From an uncultured bacterium (GTDB lineage Bacteria; Verrucomicrobiota; Lentisphaeria; Victivallales; UBA1829): DNA of 64,000 nt. The stretch lies in the NCBI GenBank assembly GCA_902778895.1, contig CACYZF010000009.1, forward strand, positions 1-64,000, in the 5' to 3' direction. Numbering within the stretch: position 1 is the stretch's first letter; each line of letters starts with the position of its first letter. The notes below the pieces were generated by a model. It was given only the letters and a program-made list of their open reading frames with translations, had not been told where the DNA came from and made no database searches. A program made the translations under genes and the position numbers. This document shows positions 24,442 to 33,466 of the stretch, one piece after another.

Positions 24442-26311
24442 GGCGCACCTCCGCGGTCCGCGGCGTGGATTCGGACGATGTACCGTCTTCGTCCTCCGGC
24501 GATTTCATCTGCAGCTCGTAGTTTATGCGGTAGATGCCGTTGTGGCGCATCAGTTCGTCATGCGTCCCGGTTTCGGCGATGCGCCCGTTGGACAGCACGA
24601 GGATGCGGTCGGCCTCCATGAGCGTGGCGATGCGGTGCGAGATCAGGATCACGGTGCGTCCCTCGAAATCGTGCTTCAGGGCACGGCGGATCTTCACGTC
24701 GGTCTCGGCGTCGACCGCGGACAACGAATCATCGAAGATCATGACAGGGGAACAGCCGACCAGCAGACGCGCGATGGCCGTGCGCTGTTTCTGTCCGCCG
24801 GAAAGCGTCACGCCGCGTTCGCCGACGGTCGTGTCGAATCCGTCCTTGAAGCGGTCGACCGACTCTTCGACGCAGGCGGTACGGGCGGCGGCGCGGACGG
24901 CGTCGATGCTGATGCCGGGAACGGTGATTCCGATGTTTTCCGTGATGGTGCGCGAGAAGAGAAAGGGTTCCTGCAGCACGATCCCGACGCCTTTGCGGAG
25001 ATGGTCGCGGCGCATTTTCGAGATGTCGACGCCGCCGACGGTGATGGATCCGCAGCCGGGCTTCAGGTCGTACAGGCGGCACAGCAGGTGCATCAGCGTG
25101 GATTTGCCGCTGCCCGTGCCTCCGAGGATGCCGAACACTGTGCCGGACTGGACCGTGAACGATACGTCGTGCAGAAGTTCCGGGCAGCCGTCGTAGCCGA
25201 AGCTCACATGGTCGAACACGATGTCGCCGTCGAGCGGCGGCGTGAGCGCGTCAGGCGGATCGGTCTCCTCCGGCGACGCCATGATCTCGCGGATGCGGTT
25301 CAGGGAAATGCCCGCCTTGCTCAGTTCGGAGATCATGCGTCCGAGATGGCGGATCGGAAACATCAGCATGCCGTTGTAGGAAAGGAACGCGATGAATTCG
25401 CCGGCGGTCAGCTCGCCGCGGATGGCGAAGACGGAGCCGCAGACGAGCAGGAGAAGCACCTGAAGCGCGCCGATGAGGTCGCCTGTCATCCAGAACAGGC
25501 TCAGCACCCGTCCCAGTTTCATCCAAAGCGACACGTAATACCGATTCTGCGCGTCGAACTTCGCGACCTCGTACTGTTCGCGCCCGAACGCCCGGATCAC
25601 ACGCACCCCGGTCAGGTTTTCCTGCACGATGGTCGAGAGCTTGCCCTCGTTTTCATCGCACTCTCTGAACTTCGAGGCGATCATCCGGTGGAAGATGACC
25701 GACGATCCCACGACCAGCGGGATCACGATCGACGCGAGCGCCGCCAGACGCGCGTTCATGCCGAACATGAAGCACAGCGACAGCACGATCAGGATCATGA
25801 TGCGGAAGATGCCCGTGAGCTGTTCAGAGAGGAACCGCTTCACCATGTCGACGTCCGAGGTGCAGCGCTGGATGATGTCGCCCGTCTGGTGCGACATGTG
25901 CCACGCGAACGGCAGACGCTGGATGTGGACGAAAAGGCTGTTCCTCATCGTCTCGACCAGTGTTTCCGCGCCAGCCGCCTCCGTGAGTTGGAAGAGATAG
26001 CGGCACAGAAGCGAGGCCGCCGATACGGCAAGTACGGCGCACGCCGCCACCCCGAGATGCCCCCGGATGAACTCCGTCCCGCCCATGAGCTCCGGCAGGA
26101 CCGCGAGCAGTCCGCCGGAATCCGGTTCCTTCCCGCCCAGCACGGAGTCCACGGTGAAGCGGATGATTTGGGGATTGAGGAGTTCCAGCAGGGAGACGAG
26201 CGAGGTGAACAATGCGGCGAGCGCGAACCAGCGTTTGCTGCCGCGCAGGAAGAGCAGGACCAGTCCGGTCCGCGTAAGTTCTTTCTGTGGTGTTTTGCCT
26301 GTTTTCATCAT
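24434..26311 (-). CDS. ABC exporter half-transporter, subunit 1
   Basis: A 625-residue six-helix membrane ATPase. Walker A is GGTGSGKST (near 390), signature VTLSGGQKQR, Walker B VMIFDDSLSAVD. The usual catalytic Glu after Walker B is Asp here, the mark of the degenerate subunit in heterodimeric exporters, and the partner gene keeps Glu. The ATG lies only five bases past a good -10 box, which predicts a leaderless or nearly leaderless mRNA. If that promoter is not used, a later start is possible, but no ribosome-binding site supports one. Confidence 0.9.
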   Translation of the reverse strand: MMKTGKTPQKELTRTGLVLLFLRGSKRWFALAALFTSLVSLLELLNPQIIRFTVDSVLGGKEPDSGGLLAVLPELMGGTEFIRGHLGVAACAVLAVSAASLLCRYLFQLTEAAGAETLVETMRNSLFVHIQRLPFAWHMSHQTGDIIQRCTSDVDMVKRFLSEQLTGIFRIMILIVLSLCFMFGMNARLAALASIVIPLVVGSSVIFHRMIASKFRECDENEGKLSTIVQENLTGVRVIRAFGREQYEVAKFDAQNRYYVSLWMKLGRVLSLFWMTGDLIGALQVLLLLVCGSVFAIRGELTAGEFIAFLSYNGMLMFPIRHLGRMISELSKAGISLNRIREIMASPEETDPPDALTPPLDGDIVFDHVSFGYDGCPELLHDVSFTVQSGTVFGILGGTGSGKSTLMHLLCRLYDLKPGCGSITVGGVDISKMRRDHLRKGVGIVLQEPFLFSRTITENIGITVPGISIDAVRAAARTACVEESVDRFKDGFDTTVGERGVTLSGGQKQRTAIARLLVGCSPVMIFDDSLSAVDAETDVKIRRALKHDFEGRTVILISHRIATLMEADRILVLSNGRIAETGTHDELMRHNGIYRINYELQMKSPEDEDGTSSESTPRTAEVRHE

Positions 26312-26316
26312 GATAT

Positions 26317-26345
26317 AATATATCTCATGCTTCAGTTTGTTTCCA
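26317..26345 (-). promoter_or_regulatory. Promoter of the ABC exporter pair
   Basis: On the minus strand TGGAAA (26340-26345), 17-bp spacer, TATATT (26317-26322), five bases before the first ATG. Confidence 0.55.
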
Positions 26346-26461
26346 GTCCGCCGGACCGTTTTCCCATGTTTTTGTGAAAAGTTTCCATGCAGTGATTCAG
26401 GCCGGAGTTGCCTGGATGCGGATTTCCGGCAAAAAAAGCGGAAAAAAAGAGGGTTCGCGGC

Positions 26462-26489
26462 TTGATATTCCTCCGATTTCCATTATATT
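26462..26489 (+). promoter_or_regulatory. recCBD promoter
   Basis: TTGATA (26462-26467), 16-bp spacer, TATATT (26484-26489). It lies about 60 bases before recC and directly abuts the palindrome at 26490-26506. Confidence 0.7.
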
Positions 26490-26506
26490 CTGTTATGAAA
26501 TAACAG
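26490..26506. promoter_or_regulatory. Perfect palindrome at the recC transcription start
   Basis: CTGTTAT-GAA-ATAACAG has 7-bp perfect arms and sits where transcription should begin. It resembles the CTGT-N8-ACAG SOS box but has nine bases between CTGT and ACAG. An operator controlling this recombination operon is plausible; the binding protein is unknown. Confidence 0.5.
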
Positions 26507-26549
26507 CCCCTCAAAACCGGGGCGGGAAAGCGAAGACGACGGCCTCAAT

Positions 26550-29500
26550 ATGACAGATCAAACAGAAATGGTTTTTGACAGAAAGCCCGTCGTCTGCCGC
26601 AGGACCCGCATGGACGATCTGGCGGATCTCCTGATCGACGAGATCCACGCGGAAATCCGGGACGGACGGGATCTTTTCCGCAGGATCCCGGTCATCGTGC
26701 CGAACCGGAGCATCGAACGGTATCTCTCCCTCCGGTTTGCGCACAGGCACGACGTGACCTCGCAAATCGAGTTCCTCCCGCTGATGTCGGTCTTCCGCCG
26801 GTTTACTCCCCGGAATTCCGCCCGGAGCCGCCTGCGCATCGACGAAAAGACGATCGGCTGGCGCGTGTATCGGATCCTGCTGGAACGCGACTCCGAAAAG
26901 GCGTTTCCCGAACTGATCCGGTGGGTCAACGGCGACGCGAAGAAACTGTATGAATTGTCCCGCCAGCTCGGAAGCCTGTACGACAAATACATCCTCTACC
27001 GCCCGGAGTGGATCAATGAGTGGGAAGCCGGGCGGGTGCCGTCCAGCCTGGAACGGGAACCGGCCGCGGCCTGGCAGGGCGAGCTCTGGCGGCGTGTCGC
27101 GGGCGAAGACTGGAAAGGCGATCATTTCGCCGCAGTGTACGGGAAGATCATGCGCGGCGAGCTGGATGTGTCTTCCGGTGCGGACAAGACCGGAACGATC
27201 CGGATATTCGGTTTTTCGCAACTGCCTCCGGCCGTGCTGCGGTGTCTGGAGCGGTTCAGCGCCGGAGGAATGCCTGTCACGCTGTACCATCTGGTGCCGG
27301 GCAAAACTTTTTTCATGGAGGATGTCCGCCGGGAGAAGGACGAGCTGAAAGAGTTCCTGACGCGTTATTTCCACGAGGGGCAGGACCCGGAGCGGCTCCG
27401 GGAAGACATGGAGACGCTGTATTTCCAGCATAATCCGCTGGTGGCGTCGTTCGCGATGCAGAGCCGCGTCCTGCTGAGCGGGACGGACGACTGGGACGGC
27501 GATACGGATTACGACTATGAGGCAGAAGACAAACCGGTGCCTGAGGACGACACGGTTCTGCACAAACTTCAGGACCGCATCCGGCGGGACATCAGGGCGC
27601 GCGGCGTACAGGCGGCCCCGAAGGAAGCCGGAAACGGCTGCCGTTCGGTTCAGATCAGAAGCTGTTATTCGGCGTTCCGCGAAGTCGAGGCGGCCCATAA
27701 TTTCATCCTGCACTGCCTGGACGAGGACCCGGATCTTTCGGTCAAGGACATTTTCATCATGACGCCGTCCCCGTCGGAATACGCCCCGCTGGTGGATGCC
27801 GTGTTCAACCATTCGCACGATACGGTGAAACTCGGGGTGTCCGTCGCGGACCGTCCTCAGACGGAACGCCTGCCGTCGTACGGTACGCTGATGAAAGTTC
27901 TGGCCCTGTTCAAAGGCGATTTCGCCGCGTCCGACGTGTTCGGGATCATGCAGGACCGGGAGCTTCAGTCGCAGTGGGGGATCACGGCGGACGACTGCCA
28001 GTACTGCCTGACCTCGGCGATGCGGGCGGGCATCCGCTGGGGCTGGGATGCGGACGAACACAGGCTTTCGGGCGGCGCGGCATTTGCCGAAAACAGCTGG
28101 CGGACGGGATTCGACCGGATGCTGCTGGACTACGCCATGGACGCCGATCCCGCGGTCCCGTACCGGGTCGGCGATGAATATGAGGTCTTTCCCGTGCCGG
28201 GATTCGACGGCAGCAGGGCCGATCTGCTTGGCAGATTCATTGCCCTGACCTCGAAACTGCACGAGATCGCCCGGTTTATGCGGAGACGCGAACGGAACGG
28301 CATCCCGTTCGGGGAATGGGAATCCATGCTGACCGATGCCGCGGGGTATCTCTTCGGAAAAGAATCCGAGCTGAAAATCCTGTTGCAAAGCGTGCTGAGC
28401 GCCTGGTTCCGCATCCTGACGGACGCGGATGCCGCGGACGTGCCGCTGACCAGCGGGATCGTCCTGGCGTATCTTCAGGACAAACACGTCCGGCCGGAAG
28501 ACAACACCATGGGGTTCATGCGCGGCAAAATCACATTCTGCGGTCTGCGTCCCATGCGCAGCATCCCGGCCGACGCGATCCTGCTGCTCGGCATGGACCA
28601 CGGGACATTCCCAGAGGAAGACGACAACCGCGAATTCGACCTCATGCAGCAGTACCGGGACGCGGGGAAAGATGGTCCCGCCGCCGGACGCGAACCGGGC
28701 GATCCGCTCCGGCGCGACGAATCGCGCCAGCTTTTCCTGGATACGATCATGGCGGCGCGGAAGTATTTGTATATCAGTTATATCGGACGGGACAACCATG
28801 ACCGCAAGGAGAAACCTCCGTCCGCATGCGTGGACGAACTCAAGACCTATCTGACGCAGGAATTCGGCAAAAACAGTTTTGTCGAGATTCAGGAGCCGAT
28901 CCATTCCTTCTCGACGGAGCTTTTCCGGTCCGGCGCGGTGAATCAGTCGTATTCGACGACGCTGCTGTCTGCCGCGAAGCAGATCGCGGATCCGGCGCGG
29001 GACCGGGAGCAATTGCCCCTGTTCCATATTCAATCCGGGATCCGTCCCCCCGGGGCCGGCGGCGAGGGAAATGCCCAGATCGTGAAGTACGTTCAAAGAG
29101 TCGATCTCAACGAACTGGCGGCTTTCTTTCGCAACCCTGCCGGGACATTCGTCCGGAACGGGCTTGACGCGTCCGTGACCGTGTACGGGAATGCGTCTCC
29201 GGAGGATTCGGAACTGTTTGAAGGCAAATTGGACTGGGACTGGAAGAAAGAGCTGCTCCGGCTGTGTCTGGAGACGGACGAAGCGGACCGGACGGAGTTG
29301 AAACGTGTGAGCCTGCAGCGGATGAAACTGAACGGGGCCGTCCCGCTGACACAGACGGAGGACGACTGGCAGGACTGGACGGAAATCGCCGAACTTGTCC
29401 GCGGCATCGAAGCCGTTGCGGCGTCCGGGACGGAATCGATCCCCGCGGAGGAAAGAGAGTTCGAGTATTCGGCGGCGGACGCGGGAGAATCCGGCATGGC

Positions 29501-30038
29501 GCTGCAAGATGTCCTCTCCGGCACGTTCCGCACCACGCTGATCCTGCCGGAAACGAAAGTATCACCGTCCGGCGATCCGGACGGGACCTGCGTTCAGGCG
29601 ATCCCGTGTCTGACGGACAAGATTTCCGGCGCACTGCTGATCGAACCGGTCATCATGCATCTCCGGGCGAATCTCAGCCGGAGGACCCGGACAAAGATCG
29701 TGTATTGCGAGGAGAAGAAAGGGGCCGTCTTCCTGGAGGCTGATGCGATGGAGCAGGCCGATGCGGAACAGGCTGTGAAACGTCTCCTGTATCTTTATCA
29801 GGCCGGCATGCTCGTCCCGCTGCCGTTCTTCCCGAAAGCATCCTGTCATCTGTTCCAGACGGGGAGTACGGACGATGCGGAAAAAGCCTGGGAAGGCGAC
29901 TGGGGGTCTTCGGGGGATGCCGGGAAATTCGGCATGTTTTTCGGCGGGAAAATGCCGGATGGCGCTCTGGTCGAATCCCTTGCGAAAGCGTTCTTCGGCG
30001 CGGCGGTCTTCACCGGCGGGAAAGGCGGGAAAGCATGA
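26550..30038 (+). CDS. recC: Exodeoxyribonuclease V gamma subunit RecC
   Basis: A 1162-residue subunit of the RecBCD helicase-nuclease that processes DNA ends. The N-terminal IVPNRSIERYLSL and the helicase-like fold with MFHHDxxH-type remnants are those of RecC, which is an inactivated helicase-nuclease. Late motifs such as LLGMDHGTFPEEDDNREFDLM and the ordering before recB support it. Length is close to that of other RecC proteins. Its stop overlaps the recB start by four bases. Confidence 0.9.
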   Translation: MTDQTEMVFDRKPVVCRRTRMDDLADLLIDEIHAEIRDGRDLFRRIPVIVPNRSIERYLSLRFAHRHDVTSQIEFLPLMSVFRRFTPRNSARSRLRIDEKTIGWRVYRILLERDSEKAFPELIRWVNGDAKKLYELSRQLGSLYDKYILYRPEWINEWEAGRVPSSLEREPAAAWQGELWRRVAGEDWKGDHFAAVYGKIMRGELDVSSGADKTGTIRIFGFSQLPPAVLRCLERFSAGGMPVTLYHLVPGKTFFMEDVRREKDELKEFLTRYFHEGQDPERLREDMETLYFQHNPLVASFAMQSRVLLSGTDDWDGDTDYDYEAEDKPVPEDDTVLHKLQDRIRRDIRARGVQAAPKEAGNGCRSVQIRSCYSAFREVEAAHNFILHCLDEDPDLSVKDIFIMTPSPSEYAPLVDAVFNHSHDTVKLGVSVADRPQTERLPSYGTLMKVLALFKGDFAASDVFGIMQDRELQSQWGITADDCQYCLTSAMRAGIRWGWDADEHRLSGGAAFAENSWRTGFDRMLLDYAMDADPAVPYRVGDEYEVFPVPGFDGSRADLLGRFIALTSKLHEIARFMRRRERNGIPFGEWESMLTDAAGYLFGKESELKILLQSVLSAWFRILTDADAADVPLTSGIVLAYLQDKHVRPEDNTMGFMRGKITFCGLRPMRSIPADAILLLGMDHGTFPEEDDNREFDLMQQYRDAGKDGPAAGREPGDPLRRDESRQLFLDTIMAARKYLYISYIGRDNHDRKEKPPSACVDELKTYLTQEFGKNSFVEIQEPIHSFSTELFRSGAVNQSYSTTLLSAAKQIADPARDREQLPLFHIQSGIRPPGAGGEGNAQIVKYVQRVDLNELAAFFRNPAGTFVRNGLDASVTVYGNASPEDSELFEGKLDWDWKKELLRLCLETDEADRTELKRVSLQRMKLNGAVPLTQTEDDWQDWTEIAELVRGIEAVAASGTESIPAEEREFEYSAADAGESGMALQDVLSGTFRTTLILPETKVSPSGDPDGTCVQAIPCLTDKISGALLIEPVIMHLRANLSRRTRTKIVYCEEKKGAVFLEADAMEQADAEQAVKRLLYLYQAGMLVPLPFFPKASCHLFQTGSTDDAEKAWEGDWGSSGDAGKFGMFFGGKMPDGALVESLAKAFFGAAVFTGGKGGKA

Positions 30039-33000
30039 ATCTTTCCGAATATCCGATCGACCGCGGCCGGTATCTGATCGAAGCGAGCGCCGGGACAGGC
30101 AAGACCTATACGATCACGCATCTCATCCTGCGCCTGATCCTGCAGGGCGTTCCCGTGCGGAAGATCCTCGTCACGACATTTTCCAACGCCGCCGCGGACG
30201 AACTGAAAGCCCGCATTCTGGCGCTTCTGAACGAGGAGCTGAACAATCTGATCCCGGCGCCGGAGGCCGCGGATGCAGCCGGTGCGTTCCATCCGGACCT
30301 TTTCACTCCGTCCGAAGACCTGAAATCCCGGATTCTGCTCCAGCTTGCCGTCAGCTCGATCGACGAAATGACCGTGAGCACGATCCACGGGTTCTGCCAG
30401 AAGATGCTCCGGGAGTTCGCGCTCAAATCCGGCAAGGGGTTCGAGGTCGAGCTCGTCCCGGACGAATCCACGTACAGGGATCGCCTGGTCCGGGCGTTCT
30501 GCCGGGGACGTTTCTACGAAGGCGGCGTCCGGAATGCCGGATCGTTCGGCGACCTTTCCCGTGCGGCGGCTTTCGCTTCGGAACCGGTCGACCGGGATTT
30601 CTTCGAAGGCGAGAAGCTGGATGAAAGGCAGACGCTCCGCAGGGACGTCTACCGCTATGTCCGGGACAGGCTTCCGGCGGAAATGGAGAAGGACGGTGCG
30701 ATGTCGTTCAACGACATGATCCGGGATCTGGACGCCGCGCTTCAGTCGGACGACGGTCTGGCGAAGCTGATCCGGGCGCGGTACCAGGCCGTCTTCGTGG
30801 ACGAATTTCAGGATACCGACCGCGTCCAGTATCGCATTTTCGACAAATGCTTCCCGAAAGGCTCCCCCAATCTTTTCTACATGATCGGCGACCCCAAGCA
30901 GGCCATCTACGGATTCCGCGGCGCGGACATCTACACCTATCTGCAGGCGAAGAAAACCGCGGACGGCCATTTCACTTTGACGAAGAATTTCAGGAGTTCG
31001 CCCGCCATGATCGAGGCCGTCAACCGGATGTTCGGCGACGGCGGGCTGGAAGAGGGCCACACGACCGACGGCGTTTTCCTTCAGGAGGATATCCCGTTCG
31101 TTTCGATCTCGTCGGGGAAGGGCGATGGCGATTTCCCGGGCATCCCCGGCGGGAGTCTGCGTCTCAGGCATTACGCCGGCCAAAAGGACGAATGCGCGCG
31201 CAGGATCGCGGAAGATGTCGTGCGCGAAATCCGGTATCTGCTCTCCGAAGGCTGCCCGGTGCGGGCGTTCGGGGATGACGGCCGCACGCCGAGACCGCTC
31301 CGCGCGTCCGACATCGCGATCCTGGTGCAGAGGCACGAAGAGGCCGCCGGTTTCGTGGCTATGCTGAACCGGGAGGGGATCGCCGCGTCCGCGTGCAAGT
31401 CCGGCAAAGTCTACGATACGGATGAGGCGAAGCTCATGCGTCTGCTGCTCCGGTGTTTCCTGCATCCCGACATGCGGTCCGTCCGCGGCCTGATGCTTTC
31501 CCCGTTCTTCCGCATTTCCGCCGCGGACGCCGCCGCCAATCCGACCTGGTGCGAGTCGCTCATGAAACAGCTCGCGGACTGCGGCAGGATCTGGGCGCAG
31601 TCGGGATTCCCCGCCGCATTCCTGCAATTCCTGGATACGCCGTTCCTGGGCGATTCCCCGCGCGGACATATCCTGTCCGAGTTCAACGGCGAACGTGTCA
31701 TCACGAATCTTATCCAGCTGATGGAGCTGCTTTTCCGGAAGGAATCGGAGGAACACCTCCTGCCGGAAGATGTGTTCAACAGCCTGAATGCGATCATCGA
31801 GGGGCACGCGGACAGCGGCGACGCGGGCGGTTCCGAAGACAATCCCGACCAGCTGCGTCTCGACCGGGATTCCGCCTCGGTGCAGATCCTGACCATGTTC
31901 GCGGCGAAGGGGCTGGAATTTCCTGTCGTGTTCATCCCGTATCCCGCCATGAAGGACTGGAAACGCATGCAGTATGCCGTGATCGCCACCCGGATCAATA
32001 CGGCGGCCCGGACGGGCAGGACGACTTCGCCGGAAGATGGTGAAATGATCCTGGATTTCGGCATGAGCGACGTCAACAGGGCGACTGCCAGAGACGAGGA
32101 ATTCCGGAGTTCGCTGCGGCTTCTTTATGTGGCGCTTACACGCGCCTCCCTCGTAACATATCTCTATACGCGTCAGCTCGCAACGCCGAGCGGCAAGGCC
32201 ATGAACTTCACGAACTCCGCGCAGGGCGTCCTCCTGATGTCGCACGAACACGGTCCTGCGGAATCCGGCGCGGAGCCGGCCGGAGAGACCATTGTGGAAC
32301 AGCGGTGGAAATCCGGTTATTTCACCGGATCGAAGGACCTGCTGCCCCAGCCGACCGCCGCCTGGTGGACGGATCTGGACGAACCGGAAAACGGCGCGGA
32401 CAAAGCGTTCCATATCAGACAAAACGGCGTCTTTGAGCGACATTTCGGCACCCGCGATGACATCGGGCCACTCCGCCCGGACGATGCGCCGGAAAGTCTG
32501 GCGGCGGCGGAGTTTACCCGGGAGGTCCGCGACGACTGGAGCATCATGAGCTTCTCCGCGTTCCATAACATCCTGAACGACAGAATGGAAGCGGAAACGG
32601 AGACTCCGGCGGACCTGGACGAACGCAACGATGTGCTTTTCGAGGAAGTCGGGGCCGAACCGGACGGCGAAGCGCCGAAGACAGAGTCCGCCGATCTGAA
32701 TCTGTTCCGGGATTTCCCGCGCGGTGCGACCGTCGGCAGCATGACGCACAAACTGCTGGAAAACTGCGCGGGACACTTCGACCTTTTCGCCTCGGCGGGG
32801 CAGGGGGGACAGGTGGATTCCGACGCGGTTCAAGGCCGGGTCGCCGGCGTCCTCCGGGAATTCGGCTACGACGCCGAAAACGAGACCTTGAAACGTCAGC
32901 TCACCGACGGCGTGTCCCGTACGCTTCAGATTACCCTGCCGGAAATGGGGATCGCCCTCTCCGAACTCAACCAGGACCGGATGGTCCCGGAGATGGAATT

Positions 33001-33466
33001 CTTCCTGGATGCTCCGGCCAGTCTCGACATCGGACGCATCATGGATATCCTGTCCGCGTCCGCCTCTGTTCAGGCGCAGCCCCTGATCGACCGGGCGGAC
33101 GTCGCCCTCGACAGGAAAGGCATCCTCAACGGCATCATCGACCTGGTCTTCGAGCACGACGGCAAATATTACATCGTGGACTGGAAGACGAACTGGCTTG
33201 GCGGTTCCGATGCGGATTACACGCCCGGCCGCGTCCGCGCCGCGATGGGGAACGCCGGATACGTCCTGCAATCCTATCTCTACGCGGCCGCCCTCCTGCA
33301 GATGCTCCGTCAGCGCGGCATGGATTACAGTTCGTTCGGCGGCGTCTATTATTTCTTCCTGCGCGGGCTGAAACGGGGGACACGGAACGGCATCTGGTAT
33401 GACGTGCCGCCGCAGGATTGCCTCGAAAACCTCCTGACGCTGTTCCGGAAAGGAAACGGGAAATGA
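30035..33466 (+). CDS. recB: Exodeoxyribonuclease V beta subunit RecB
   Basis: A 1143-residue UvrD-type helicase fused to a nuclease, the engine of RecBCD. Walker A is EASAGTGKTYT near residue 14, Walker B VFVDEFQDTD near 253, motif QAIYGFRGADIYTYL near 290, and LYVALTRA near 700. The C-terminal nuclease has GIIDLVFEHDGKYYIVDWKT near residues 1030-1050 with the catalytic Asp and Lys of the PD-(D/E)XK family. It overlaps recC and recD by four bases each (ATGA). Confidence 0.95.
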   Translation: MNLSEYPIDRGRYLIEASAGTGKTYTITHLILRLILQGVPVRKILVTTFSNAAADELKARILALLNEELNNLIPAPEAADAAGAFHPDLFTPSEDLKSRILLQLAVSSIDEMTVSTIHGFCQKMLREFALKSGKGFEVELVPDESTYRDRLVRAFCRGRFYEGGVRNAGSFGDLSRAAAFASEPVDRDFFEGEKLDERQTLRRDVYRYVRDRLPAEMEKDGAMSFNDMIRDLDAALQSDDGLAKLIRARYQAVFVDEFQDTDRVQYRIFDKCFPKGSPNLFYMIGDPKQAIYGFRGADIYTYLQAKKTADGHFTLTKNFRSSPAMIEAVNRMFGDGGLEEGHTTDGVFLQEDIPFVSISSGKGDGDFPGIPGGSLRLRHYAGQKDECARRIAEDVVREIRYLLSEGCPVRAFGDDGRTPRPLRASDIAILVQRHEEAAGFVAMLNREGIAASACKSGKVYDTDEAKLMRLLLRCFLHPDMRSVRGLMLSPFFRISAADAAANPTWCESLMKQLADCGRIWAQSGFPAAFLQFLDTPFLGDSPRGHILSEFNGERVITNLIQLMELLFRKESEEHLLPEDVFNSLNAIIEGHADSGDAGGSEDNPDQLRLDRDSASVQILTMFAAKGLEFPVVFIPYPAMKDWKRMQYAVIATRINTAARTGRTTSPEDGEMILDFGMSDVNRATARDEEFRSSLRLLYVALTRASLVTYLYTRQLATPSGKAMNFTNSAQGVLLMSHEHGPAESGAEPAGETIVEQRWKSGYFTGSKDLLPQPTAAWWTDLDEPENGADKAFHIRQNGVFERHFGTRDDIGPLRPDDAPESLAAAEFTREVRDDWSIMSFSAFHNILNDRMEAETETPADLDERNDVLFEEVGAEPDGEAPKTESADLNLFRDFPRGATVGSMTHKLLENCAGHFDLFASAGQGGQVDSDAVQGRVAGVLREFGYDAENETLKRQLTDGVSRTLQITLPEMGIALSELNQDRMVPEMEFFLDAPASLDIGRIMDILSASASVQAQPLIDRADVALDRKGILNGIIDLVFEHDGKYYIVDWKTNWLGGSDADYTPGRVRAAMGNAGYVLQSYLYAAALLQMLRQRGMDYSSFGGVYYFFLRGLKRGTRNGIWYDVPPQDCLENLLTLFRKGNGK

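Noticed and set aside
26511..33271. Two roughly 1000-residue minus-strand open frames opposite recC and recB
   Set aside because: Same reason: antisense to clear recC and recB with Arg/His-rich composition and no start signal.
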